Part shown: in pieces, positions 24,992 to 33,408 of the stretch | Layout: the number at the start of each line of letters is the position of its first letter | Numbering within the stretch: position 1 is the stretch's first letter | Source of the DNA: an uncultured Clostridia bacterium | GTDB lineage: Bacteria > Bacillota > Clostridia > Christensenellales > UBA1242 | Length of the DNA: 64,000 nucleotides | Direction: 5' to 3' | Assembly (NCBI GenBank): GCA_944382715.1 | Contig: CALWNC010000005.1 | Location: 1 to 64,000 of the forward strand | Translations under genes and position numbers: made by a program | Notes under the pieces: generated by a model | Told to the model about the DNA's origin: nothing | Database searches by the model: none | Seen by the model: only the letters and a program-made list of their open reading frames with translations

Positions 24992-26752
24992 ATGCTAAAA
25001 CTTTTAAAGAATTTGCAAAAAAGAGATTTATTATTTTTAATTATTAGCACGGGTTTTATAGTTCTACAAGTTTGGCTTGAACTAAAAATACCTGAGTATA
25101 TGCAGACAATTGTCAGTTTAATCATTTCTGTAGAAAACTCAATGAATGAAATACTTCATAACGGAGGATTGATGCTTGTCTGTGCTGTTGCAAGTGCGAT
25201 TTCATCAGTAATAGTTGGGTTCTTCTCTGCTAGAATTGCAACAAATCTTGCAAGAAGACTTAGAGGAAAAGTATTTAACAAAGTTATAGACTTTTCAAGC
25301 GCTGAGGTTAAACACTTTTCAACTGCAAGTTTGATTACTCGTACCACAAACGATATCACACAAGTACAAAATATTCTTGCAATAGGTTTGCAACTTTTAA
25401 TTAAAGCGCCAGTAATGGCAATTTGGGCACTTTGTAAAATTGTTAGCACCAACTGGCAATGGACAACTGCAACGGCTGTTTCAGTAGGAATAATATTTGT
25501 ATTTATTGTCGTAATAATTATTGCCGTACTACCTAAATTTAAGAAGGTTCAAACTCTTACTGATAACTTAAACAGGGTTACTAGGGAAGAGCTCACAGGA
25601 ACAAGAGTTGTAAGAGCATTTAATGCTGAGCAGTATCAAGCTGATAAGTTTGAAAAGGCTAATGATGACATTACAAAAACTCACTTATTCACTGTAAACT
25701 TTATGTCATTTTTAGAGCCAGTTATGATGCTTGTTATGAGTGGACTGCCACTAGCAATCTATTTAATAGGTGCTTGGCTCATTCATGGAGAAGCAAACAT
25801 TTTTACTCAAACCGAGATTTTCTCACAAATGACTACATTTAGTACCTATGCTATTCAAGTAGTAATGAGTTTTGTAATGCTTGTTATGATATTTATAATG
25901 CTTCCAAGAGCTCAAGTTTCAGCTAAGAGAATTTTAGAAGTTCTTGAAACAAAATCAACAATTGTTGATGGTAAAGGTTCAGATACCCCAATTAAAAAGG
26001 GAGAAGTTCAATTTGTTAACGTTGGATTTAAGTATCCAGATGCAGAAGAGTATGTTCTTCATGATATTAGCTTTAAGGCAGAAAGGGGACAGACAGTTGC
26101 ATTTATTGGTTCTACAGGAAGTGGAAAAAGTACACTTATTAACCTTGTTCCAAGACTTTATGATGCAACAGAAGGACAAGTCATTGTTGATGGAGTTAAT
26201 GTAAAAGACTATAAGATATCTGACCTAAATAATATTGTTGGTTATATTGCTCAGAAGCCTATACTTTTCTCAGGAACAGTTAACAGCAATGTAAAATTTG
26301 GTGAAGTTGATGGTAAAAAAGTTCCAGATGAAAATGTAGATTATGCTCTTGATATTTCACAATCTAAATTTGTTTATGAACTTGAAAATCAGAAAGATGC
26401 AAGAATTGATCAAGGTGGAAAAAATGTTTCTGGTGGTCAAAAGCAAAGACTTGCCATTGCGAGAGCACTTGCAAGAAAACCTGAAATTTTAATATTTGAT
26501 GATAGTTTTTCAGCTCTTGATTATAAAACTGATAAACTCTTAAGAGAAGCTATTAAAGAAAAAGCCGAAGGGACAACTTGTCTTATCGTTGCACAGAGAA
26601 TTGGTACTATTAAAAATGCTGATAAGATTATTGTTCTTGATAGTGGAAAGATAGTTGGTGAAGGAACTCACGATGAATTAATGGAAAGTTGTGAAGTTTA
26701 CAAAGAAATTGCACTATCTCAGCTATCAAAGGAGGAACTAGAAAATGCCTAG
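24992..26752 (+). CDS. ABC exporter half-transporter, degenerate-site subunit
   Basis: A 586-residue exporter half with an ABC transmembrane domain of six helices (about 1-320) and a nucleotide-binding domain. Walker A is GSTGSGKST at 373-381 and the signature is NVSGGQKQR. Walker B ends FDDS, with Asp504 where the catalytic Glu is expected, which predicts a weak ATPase site. The ATG at 24992 follows AAGGAGG. The next gene overlaps by eight bases and encodes the complementary half. In known heterodimeric exporters (TM287/288, LmrCD, BmrCD) this subunit carries the non-catalytic Walker B. The substrate, possibly drugs or peptides, is unknown. Confidence 0.93.
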   Translation: MLKLLKNLQKRDLLFLIISTGFIVLQVWLELKIPEYMQTIVSLIISVENSMNEILHNGGLMLVCAVASAISSVIVGFFSARIATNLARRLRGKVFNKVIDFSSAEVKHFSTASLITRTTNDITQVQNILAIGLQLLIKAPVMAIWALCKIVSTNWQWTTATAVSVGIIFVFIVVIIIAVLPKFKKVQTLTDNLNRVTREELTGTRVVRAFNAEQYQADKFEKANDDITKTHLFTVNFMSFLEPVMMLVMSGLPLAIYLIGAWLIHGEANIFTQTEIFSQMTTFSTYAIQVVMSFVMLVMIFIMLPRAQVSAKRILEVLETKSTIVDGKGSDTPIKKGEVQFVNVGFKYPDAEEYVLHDISFKAERGQTVAFIGSTGSGKSTLINLVPRLYDATEGQVIVDGVNVKDYKISDLNNIVGYIAQKPILFSGTVNSNVKFGEVDGKKVPDENVDYALDISQSKFVYELENQKDARIDQGGKNVSGGQKQRLAIARALARKPEILIFDDSFSALDYKTDKLLREAIKEKAEGTTCLIVAQRIGTIKNADKIIVLDSGKIVGEGTHDELMESCEVYKEIALSQLSKEELENA

Positions 26753-28553
26753 AATGGGACAAGGTGGAAAAGTTCCACAAAAAGCAAAGAATACAAAAAA
26801 ATCACTGGGAAAACTTTTAAGATATATTAAAGGTTATGCCCCAATGATAATTATTTCAATGATACTTATTATTGCTAGCACAATATTTAGATTGGTAGGT
26901 CCAAATAAACTTGGTGACCTGACAAACATTATAACAATTTCACTCAGAACTTTCGTTCCTTTTGAAATGTCTGAAATTTGGGATATTGGAATTACATTAA
27001 TAGTTTTGTATGCACTTGGTTTTGCTTTTACCTATATATCTAATGTAATTATTGCAAGAGTTTGCTTTAAGATGAGCAAAAATCTTAGGAGCGACATTTC
27101 AAACAAAATTAATAAATTGCCACTCAAATATTTGGACAGAACACCTTATGGTGACATACTTTCTTGTGTTTCTAACGATGTAGATACCATTGGACAAACT
27201 CTTCAACAAAGTGCATCTGGACTTGTAAGTGCAATTGTACTATTTATTGGCTCATTAATTATGATGTTCGTTACCAATTGGATAATGGCACTTTCTGCAA
27301 TAGCTTCAACCATTATTGGTTTTGCAATCATGATCTTGATTATCAGAAAATCACAAAAGTACTTTTTAGCTCAACAGGTAATGCTTGGAAAATTGGACGG
27401 CGTTATTGAAGAGGTTTATGCAGGTCAGTCAATAGTAAAAACTTATAATGGAAATAGAGAAGTAACTAAAGATTTTGATAAAGTCAATGATAAACTTTAT
27501 GTTAGTGCTTGGAAATCTCAATTTTTATCTGGAATAATGCAACCTCTTATGGGCTTTGTTGGAAATTTAGGTTATGTAGTTGTTTGTATCGTAGGTGCAG
27601 TGCTATTTATTAGAGGTCAAATTGATTTTAGTGCAATTACTGCATTTATGATTTATGTTAGATATTTTACAAATCCTCTTTCTCAAATTGCACAGGCAAT
27701 GACCAATATTCAAACAGCAGCTGCTGCTAGTGAAAGAGTTTTTGACTTTTTGGACGAAGAAGAAATTTCTGATGAAACGGGCAAGTTTGCTATTTTGCCA
27801 GAAATCAAGGGAAATGTATCAATTGAAAATGTAAAATTTGGATATGACCAAGATAGAGAAATTATTCACAACTTCTCAGCAGAAATTAAGGCTGGTCAAA
27901 AAGTTGCAATTGTTGGACCAACTGGTGCAGGTAAAACCACTATAGTAAATTTACTTATGAGATTTTATGAGATAAATAGTGGTAGTATAGAAATTGATGG
28001 CGTATCTATTTCTGATATGAACAGAAGTCAACTTCGAGATATTTTTTCAATGGTACTTCAAGACACTTGGCTTTTTGAAGGCACAATCAGAGAAAATCTT
28101 GTTTACAATAAAACGGGAATTACTGATGAGGACCTTTGGAGAGTTTGTGATGCATGTGGACTTGGTCACTTTATAAAAACTCTTCCTAATGGCTTTGATA
28201 CTATGCTTTCAGACGAAACCAATGTTTCAGTTGGACAAAAACAGCTTTTAACTATTGCAAGGGCAATGCTTCAGAATGCTCCAATGTTAATTTTGGACGA
28301 AGCAACCAGTAATGTTGACACGCGTACAGAAGTATTAATTCAACAGGCAATGGATAAACTTACAGAAAATCGTACGAGTTTTGTTATTGCTCACCGACTT
28401 TCAACAATTAAAAATGCAGATTTAATCTTAGTATTAAAAGATGGAGATGTAATTGAATCTGGCAACCATGAACAGCTTATTGAAAAGAATGGTTTTTATG
28501 CAGATTTGTATAACAGTCAGTTCTCTCTTGATGGTAGTGAAGTTATGGAATAA
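26745..28553 (+). CDS. ABC exporter half-transporter, catalytic subunit
   Basis: A 602-residue partner of the preceding exporter half. A short Gly/Lys-rich N-terminus (MPRMGQGGKVPQK) precedes six membrane helices. The nucleotide-binding domain has Walker A GPTGAGKTT and a Walker B ending LDEATSNVD with catalytic Glu519. The signature is altered to NVSVGQKQL instead of LSGGQ. Canonical Walker B here plus degenerate signature, against the reverse in the partner, gives one full and one degenerate ATP site. AAGGAGG sits inside the upstream gene, so the two are translationally coupled. Confidence 0.93.
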   Translation: MPRMGQGGKVPQKAKNTKKSLGKLLRYIKGYAPMIIISMILIIASTIFRLVGPNKLGDLTNIITISLRTFVPFEMSEIWDIGITLIVLYALGFAFTYISNVIIARVCFKMSKNLRSDISNKINKLPLKYLDRTPYGDILSCVSNDVDTIGQTLQQSASGLVSAIVLFIGSLIMMFVTNWIMALSAIASTIIGFAIMILIIRKSQKYFLAQQVMLGKLDGVIEEVYAGQSIVKTYNGNREVTKDFDKVNDKLYVSAWKSQFLSGIMQPLMGFVGNLGYVVVCIVGAVLFIRGQIDFSAITAFMIYVRYFTNPLSQIAQAMTNIQTAAAASERVFDFLDEEEISDETGKFAILPEIKGNVSIENVKFGYDQDREIIHNFSAEIKAGQKVAIVGPTGAGKTTIVNLLMRFYEINSGSIEIDGVSISDMNRSQLRDIFSMVLQDTWLFEGTIRENLVYNKTGITDEDLWRVCDACGLGHFIKTLPNGFDTMLSDETNVSVGQKQLLTIARAMLQNAPMLILDEATSNVDTRTEVLIQQAMDKLTENRTSFVIAHRLSTIKNADLILVLKDGDVIESGNHEQLIEKNGFYADLYNSQFSLDGSEVME

Positions 28554-28558
28554 TAAAA

Positions 28559-28608
28559 AGACTTTTACATATGACTTTTATTTAAAGTTAATGTAAAAGT
28601 TTTTTTTA
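28559..28608 (+). terminator. Terminator of the ABC exporter operon
   Basis: ACTTTTACAT (28561-28570) pairs with ATGTAAAAGT (28591-28600) and is followed by a run of T. Confidence 0.85.
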
Positions 28609-28678
28609 CTAAAATTTTAAAGAAAGATACAAATTGCTAAATTTTTATTGTTACAAATAAAATTTATTGTTTATTTTG

Positions 28679-28707
28679 TTGCAAGAAATGAAAAAAAGAT
28701 ATAAAAT
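28679..28707 (+). promoter_or_regulatory. Promoter abutting the zinc-ribbon membrane protein start
   Basis: TTGCAA (28679-28684) and TAAAAT (28702-28707) with a 17-base spacer. The -10 element ends only six bases before the ATG at 28714, so the transcript would be leaderless or nearly so. Confidence 0.55.
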
Positions 28708-28713
28708 AAAGGT

Positions 28714-29751
28714 ATGGAACTAAATTCAGAAGTATTAAATTCAAAATGCCAAAGCTGTGGTAGTGAGCTTGTATATAATCCAAAGCTTGGTTGTTTGACG
28801 TGCAAATATTGTTCGTCAAATGTTTATTTGCCAAAAACAAGAGAAGATGCAGTTATAGTTAGACAGTATAGTTCAGATTTTCACCCAAGTCAACTTAACC
28901 AAGCACTTAAAGCATACAAGTGTAATGGCTGTGGAAATGTATATTATATGTCTAGTGATGAATCTTCAAAGCAATGTCCTAATTGTGGAATGACTTCAAG
29001 TACTATTAGTGAAGACCCAGGTTTTTGTGCAGATGGCGTTGTACCTTTTAAGGTAACTAAAGAACAGGCTAAAAGTATCTTTGAAAAGTATTTAAAAACA
29101 GAAGGAATTACTTTAAATGCCAAAGAGAGTGAACTTGAAGGTGTCTTTATTCCAGTTTGGAACTTTATGTACAATATAGATTCTTTTTATTCAGCAAGTG
29201 CAACAGAACTAAAAAGATATTCTGACGGAACTTATTACAGCGTATCCAAACCAGTTTATGGCGAAAAACATAAAAGAGTAAAATCACATGATGTTTCTGC
29301 AACTAATCTTGAAGCAGATGAATTCTTGGACCTTTTTGATGAAAATGATTATGCTGGAATAATTCCTTATTCCCCAGAGTATACCTATGGATATAAAGTA
29401 GACACGATCAATAAAGATATTCACGACTATTATTATGGCATCACGTCAAAGGCAGAAGAAGATACAAAATCTGAAATATCTAAAAAAGTGCTTAACTCAT
29501 ATAAGGAAGTTTCTGGACTTAGCGTGGATAGTAGAGTAAATGATGTTTACTTTAATTTTACTTATGTTCCTGTTTATGTTAATAAGTACACTAGAAGAAA
29601 AAAGACTTATAAAACTTATATCAGTGGAACAACGGGCAAAGTTATTGGACATTCACCAACATCAGCAAAGAACGCACTTAAAACACTTTTAAAGTTACTA
29701 CTAGTTGCAGGTTTGGTAGCATTAATCATTTTAATCATAACTGCAGAATAA
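28714..29751 (+). CDS. Zinc-ribbon protein with C-terminal membrane anchor
   Basis: A 345-residue protein. Two zinc ribbons open it: CQSCG with CKYC (about 12-35) and CNGCG with CPNCG (about 71-95). A mixed alpha/beta domain (about 110-310) contains WNFMYNIDSFY and a repeated YVPVYV-type strand. One C-terminal hydrophobic helix (about 322-342) ends it. Similar proteins are usually catalogued as TFIIB-type or PriA-like zinc-ribbon proteins on the ribbon alone; I see no helicase motif. The topology suggests a tail-anchored cytoplasmic protein. Monocistronic, with a terminator downstream. Confidence 0.7.
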   Translation: MELNSEVLNSKCQSCGSELVYNPKLGCLTCKYCSSNVYLPKTREDAVIVRQYSSDFHPSQLNQALKAYKCNGCGNVYYMSSDESSKQCPNCGMTSSTISEDPGFCADGVVPFKVTKEQAKSIFEKYLKTEGITLNAKESELEGVFIPVWNFMYNIDSFYSASATELKRYSDGTYYSVSKPVYGEKHKRVKSHDVSATNLEADEFLDLFDENDYAGIIPYSPEYTYGYKVDTINKDIHDYYYGITSKAEEDTKSEISKKVLNSYKEVSGLSVDSRVNDVYFNFTYVPVYVNKYTRRKKTYKTYISGTTGKVIGHSPTSAKNALKTLLKLLLVAGLVALIILIITAE

Positions 29752-29830
29752 AATAGCCGTGCCATGATTGAAAATAGAAAAAATAAATTGTACCAATTTG
29801 TTTAAATATTTTGGGATTAAAAATAATATG

Positions 29831-29868
29831 AGAGTTGAGATATAAAAATTTCAACTCTTTTTATTTTT
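29831..29868 (+). terminator. Terminator after the zinc-ribbon membrane protein
   Basis: AGAGTTGA / TCAACTCT stem with a twelve-base loop, followed by TTTTATTTTT. Confidence 0.8.
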
Positions 29869-30276
29869 GTATTTAAAATGCAAAAAAAAACAACTTAAAA
29901 TGTAACAAAAACACAAAAATAAATAATTAAAATAATAAAAGTTTTGCTGTATAAATCAACATAAATAAAAGTTTATTAAAAAATTGTTAAACCAAAAAAT
30001 CAAATTAGAAGTTCCTCATAAAGTCACTATTTTCAACTTCAAATGTAATAGTCAAAAGTATGAAAACTAATTAAATGTGTTCTTTTTTATTTTTCAAGTT
30101 TTATTTCTATGGTTATTAAGTGTTTTAAGTGGCTGTGTTAAGTTCAATACTTGTAAAATATCAACCTTTTACTAAATATCTAAAAATATGAATTTAGTAA
30201 TCAAATGAATGCTTATCAAAAAAATGATTTTTTTATTTTTTTATATATTATAATAAAAATATTAGGAGAAAAAATT
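29869..30276. other. AT-rich intergenic stretch
   Basis: About 400 bp of very AT-rich DNA with stop codons in all frames. Apart from the probable promoter of the 83-residue gene I see nothing in it: no repeat, hairpin with a T-run, or conserved RNA motif. Confidence 0.6.
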
Positions 30277-30528
30277 ATGGATTTTAAAGTAACATTTGAA
30301 GGTTTTACTCTGATAAGTAAAAGGAAACCAAGAGAGTATGACCCTTGCATTTTAGTTTGGAAAAACAGTAAAGGTAAATTTGATATAAGTGTTGGAGTAT
30401 ACAATAAGCAAGAAAAATCTTTTTATGTCAACTATGGATATGGTGGACTTATTTTAGATTTAGATGTTGTCGTTGCTTGGAAGCGTCTTGATCAATTTAA
30501 AGTAGAAACAATACAAGAAAATGATTGA
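30277..30528 (+). CDS. Small soluble protein, function unknown
   Basis: An 83-residue protein starting MDFKVTFEGF with the segment CILVWKNSKGKFDISVGVYN and a later VVVAWKRLD. Alternating strands and the ending W-x-R-L faintly recall small phage-associated proteins of the DUF551 type, but I cannot establish homology. The start at 30277 follows a good AGGAG site; an upstream ATG (30205) would add 24 hydrophobic AT-rich residues and lacks one. The two paralogous small genes follow. Confidence 0.6.
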   Translation: MDFKVTFEGFTLISKRKPREYDPCILVWKNSKGKFDISVGVYNKQEKSFYVNYGYGGLILDLDVVVAWKRLDQFKVETIQEND

Positions 30529-30569
30529 TGAGTTAGATAATAAATTATTATATAATCGAGAGGTTGTTT

Positions 30570-30899
30570 ATGTTTAAAATGGAAATTGAAATTGATAGAG
30601 AAATTTTAGAAAAAGATGGCTGGGATTTTGACTATTCAATAGGTGTTTTGTGTGACGGATTAAAAAAAGCTGGATTTAATGAAGAAATTAATGAAAATGG
30701 AAGATTACTTTATGCTGGAACAAATTCAGATAAGGATTTAGCTTATATGGGGCTTGTTGCAGAAAGTTTAGTAAAAGAAGATTGGTTTAAAAAATGTTGT
30801 AAGAAATGGTTACTACTAAGTGATATAAAGTCTGAAGATGGCTCTTTTCATATTGAAGGCGATTGGATTAAAACTTACAAAAAACATAAAGAATGGTAA
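30570..30899 (+). CDS. Small protein, first member of a tandem paralogous pair
   Basis: A 109-residue acidic soluble protein, clearly homologous to the next gene over its whole length. Shared blocks are KMEIE, KAGF, LAYMG, CKKW and DGSF-x-IEGDWI. It has no membrane segment, signal or known catalytic motif. The ATG at 30570 follows GAGAGG by six bases, and a TATAAT lies at about 30551. I do not recognise the family. Tandem small acidic paralogues are common among immunity proteins, but no toxin gene is adjacent, so that is only a possibility. Confidence 0.65.
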   Translation: MFKMEIEIDREILEKDGWDFDYSIGVLCDGLKKAGFNEEINENGRLLYAGTNSDKDLAYMGLVAESLVKEDWFKKCCKKWLLLSDIKSEDGSFHIEGDWIKTYKKHKEW

Positions 30900-30914
30900 A
30901 AAAGGAGATTAAAT

Positions 30915-31244
30915 ATGTTAAAAATGGAAATTGAATTGGATAGTAAGATTATAGATAAACTTGGATATAATTCTGAAAAATTATTTGAATTTTTACCAAC
31001 CTTATTTGAAAAGGCAGGATTTATCAAAGAAAAAGCTGAAAATGGTTATTTTTTATATCGTGGACCAGGATTAAATACAGATTTGGCTTATATGGGTATA
31101 GTTGCTAATGGTTTAGTTGAACAAGACTGGGTAAAAATGAGTTGTAAAAAATGGTTTTTACTTACTGACAGAGGTTCAAAAGATGGTTCTTTTTACATCG
31201 AAGGTGATTGGATTGAATCATATAAAAAATATGGTAGGTGGTAA
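30915..31244 (+). CDS. Small protein, second member of the tandem pair
   Basis: A 109-residue protein of exactly the same length as its upstream paralogue and roughly half identical to it, with the same LAYMG, CKKW and DGSFYIEGDWI landmarks. It starts 15 bp after the first copy ends, with an AAAGGAG site, so the two are cotranscribed. The central region (about 15-50) has diverged most, which would fit different partners. Function unknown. Confidence 0.65.
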   Translation: MLKMEIELDSKIIDKLGYNSEKLFEFLPTLFEKAGFIKEKAENGYFLYRGPGLNTDLAYMGIVANGLVEQDWVKMSCKKWFLLTDRGSKDGSFYIEGDWIESYKKYGRW

Positions 31245-31650
31245 TATGGATAAATCAAAAAAAACGAACTGTATTAAATTTTGATTTAGATTAAGATTAA
31301 TTAATAGACTAAATAAAAATTATTGTGAAATAGTAATTAATTAACAAAAATGATATGTTTATAATCTAAACTTTATCTTTTAAGATAGAGTTTTTAATTT
31401 TTCAAATTTAAAAGTATGAATTTTAGTAAATTTTTCTTAGAAAGGTTTTAATGTACAATTAAAATTATTTTAAATTAATCAAAAATGAATATTTTATAAT
31501 TAATTCTTATTTTTTTTACAATTAAAAATAATTATAACATTTATAATAGACAAAAACATTAAAGGAGAAATCTCAAATTTTAGTAAAATAATAAATAATT
31601 AAAGAAAAGATAAATAAAATTAAAAATGTAAAAAAGAAATAATTAAAAAT
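31245..31650. other. Gene-poor stretch with possible gene remnants
   Basis: A 12-codon ORF (31246-31284) follows a good AGGTGG ribosome site directly after the paralogous pair, then stops. At about 31561 a perfect AAAGGAG site leads into a frame without a start codon that soon stops. Both look like the 5' ends of lost genes. The remainder is AT-rich with nothing I can assign. Confidence 0.4.
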
Positions 31651-31675
31651 AAAAAAACGCAATTTAGCGTTTTTT
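31651..31675 (-). terminator. Terminator of the ispH/MBL operon
   Basis: AACGC / GCGTT stem extended by A/T pairs. On the minus strand it is followed by TTTTTTTATTTTT, about 50 bp past the MBL gene stop. Confidence 0.75.
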
Positions 31676-31722
31676 ATAGTGTTTATTATTAAAATGTTTA
31701 ATAAGTCAAATTGTTTTATAAT

Positions 31723-32340
31723 TTAAAAGAAAATTTTGCAAATTATATTTTCACTAATGGTGTCTAAAAATACCTTTGCGTCTTCACTAGTTCCAACAAT
31801 TGAGCCATAGTGGGTAGGAATAACCAGTTTTGGCATAATTTTATTTGTTAAATTTCCTGCTTCAACGGCTGTCATAGTGTATGTTCCACCAACTGGAACA
31901 AATAAAATATCACACTCTGCATTTTCAAGTTCGGGAGTTGCATCACAGTCACCAGTAATGATATAACTAATTCCGTCCTTAATTATCTTGTAACCAACCC
32001 AACCATATTCTTTTTTGTGAAAGTTTTTGTTTATATTGTATGCAGGGATTGTTTCAATTTCAAAGCCGTCAAGTGAAATTTTTTGATTTGGAGCAACATA
32101 TATAACTTTGTTTGAATATTTTGCAAGTTTTTCTTTTGCATCTTCTGTTGCAATTATAATTGTTTCAGGGGTAATAACATTGTCAATATCTTCAATGCTC
32201 AAGTGGTCATAGTGTGGGTGGGTTAAAAATATATATTTAGCCTTTTTGTCAAGTCCCTTTGTTAAATAAGGGTCAAAAAACAAATTATCAATTTGTATTG
32301 AACTGTGTGCATTTACATTAATATTTATATGGTCTGACAT
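31723..32340 (-). CDS. MBL-fold metal-dependent hydrolase
   Basis: A 205-residue metallo-beta-lactamase-fold protein of the UPF0173/YtkL-like type. The metal motif HPHYDH is in LTHPHYDHLS near residue 36, with ITGDCDATPE in the middle and IPTHYGSI near the end supplying further ligands. Such proteins are predicted hydrolases of unknown substrate. It overlaps the end of ispH by 16 bases and has an AAGGTGA ribosome site, so it is translationally coupled to ispH. Confidence 0.85.
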   Translation of the reverse strand: MSDHININVNAHSSIQIDNLFFDPYLTKGLDKKAKYIFLTHPHYDHLSIEDIDNVITPETIIIATEDAKEKLAKYSNKVIYVAPNQKISLDGFEIETIPAYNINKNFHKKEYGWVGYKIIKDGISYIITGDCDATPELENAECDILFVPVGGTYTMTAVEAGNLTNKIMPKLVIPTHYGSIVGTSEDAKVFLDTISENIICKIFF

Positions 32341-33227
32341 ATTTCACCTTCTATTTTGTTTTTTAAATTTTTTAATTCTTCAGGGTCAGTTGAAGCCCCA
32401 GCTGTTATTCCAATTTTAATTTCTTTAGTAAGTGTTATGTTTTCTTTTTCAACTAATTCTTTCCAATTTTCCGTGTTATCAATAAATATTGTTTTACAGA
32501 TCTTGCTTAAATTGTTGTAAAGCTCAGTTGTGTTACTTGATGTTTTTGAACCAACAACAAGCATTAAGTCTACTTTTTTTGCAAGTTCACTTGAAGAAAG
32601 ATTAATTGCTTTTCCTGCTCCACAGACTGAAAAATTTACTACTAATTCGTTGTTGTTTTTGCTGAGTAATAACTCAATTTTTTGTATTAAATTTTTGGCA
32701 TTGTTTTCATTAAATGTTGTTTGGCAAGTTAAATAGAATTTTTGATTTTTAGCATCACGCAATTTTTCGCAGTCTTCTTCTGTTTCAATTAAGATTACGG
32801 GTGTTTTACTCCAACCTATCGTACCAGCAATTTCAGGGTGCATTTTTGAATTGTTTCTGCCGTATTTTCCAATAATGATATTTGTAAATCCATTAGCTGA
32901 ATATTTGTTTACAAAATCGTGAATTTGTTTAACATTTACACAGGTGCAATCAATGTAACTAATATTATGCCTATTTAAGTATTCATAAGTTTCAGGAGGT
33001 TCACCATGTGCCCTAATTATTATAGTGTCACCTAAATTGAATTCGTCAAGCGAGTGTTTAATACCAATTCCAAGGCTTTTAAGGTGAGAATTTACATTCT
33101 CATTGTGAACAATTTCCTTAAATAGAAAGACATTTGAATTTTTTTTGATTGCGTCAGTTGCACATTTAATTGCATTTTTACAACCAGCACAAAGTCCACA
33201 AATCGGAGCAATAGTAATATTATCCAT
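32325..33227 (-). CDS. ispH: 4-hydroxy-3-methylbut-2-enyl diphosphate reductase, divergent
   Basis: A 300-residue iron-sulfur enzyme, the last step of the MEP isoprenoid pathway (HMBPP to IPP and DMAPP). The three cluster cysteines are found in LCAGC, DCTCVNV and NFSVCGAG. Substrate residues are also present: His in IVHNENV, His in RAHGE, His/Glu in HPEIAGTIG, Thr in QTT, and Ser/Asn in GSKTSSNTTEL. The usual signature after the third Cys (AT-x-x-RQ) is replaced by GAGKAIN, making this an outlying member. The ribosome site is AGGTGA. A downstream MBL hydrolase overlaps it. Confidence 0.85.
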   Translation of the reverse strand: MDNITIAPICGLCAGCKNAIKCATDAIKKNSNVFLFKEIVHNENVNSHLKSLGIGIKHSLDEFNLGDTIIIRAHGEPPETYEYLNRHNISYIDCTCVNVKQIHDFVNKYSANGFTNIIIGKYGRNNSKMHPEIAGTIGWSKTPVILIETEEDCEKLRDAKNQKFYLTCQTTFNENNAKNLIQKIELLLSKNNNELVVNFSVCGAGKAINLSSSELAKKVDLMLVVGSKTSSNTTELYNNLSKICKTIFIDNTENWKELVEKENITLTKEIKIGITAGASTDPEELKNLKNKIEGEICQTI

Positions 33228-33374
33228 TCATTTCACCTAGATACATTGTATCAAATTTATTCAATATTATCAAATGATTTGTTAAACATAATTTTTGTAT
33301 TGCAAAAATTTCAAATAAATTATATAATATGTTGTATAGTGTAATATAATGAGCAGTTTTGGGCTCAATTGCTA

Positions 33375-33383
33375 TGCTATAAT
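33375..33383 (+). promoter_or_regulatory. Extended -10 promoter of the activase/rel operon
   Basis: TGC followed by TATAAT (33378-33383) forms an extended -10 element without a well-placed -35. The inferred start near 33390 favours the ATG at 33409 over that at 33349. Confidence 0.5.
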
Positions 33384-33408
33384 TATAAAAAAAATTAGAG
33401 TGATACAT

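Noticed and set aside
33349-33408. An upstream ATG for the activase-like protein
   Set aside because: No ribosome site, and the extended -10 promoter at 33378 would start transcription downstream of it.
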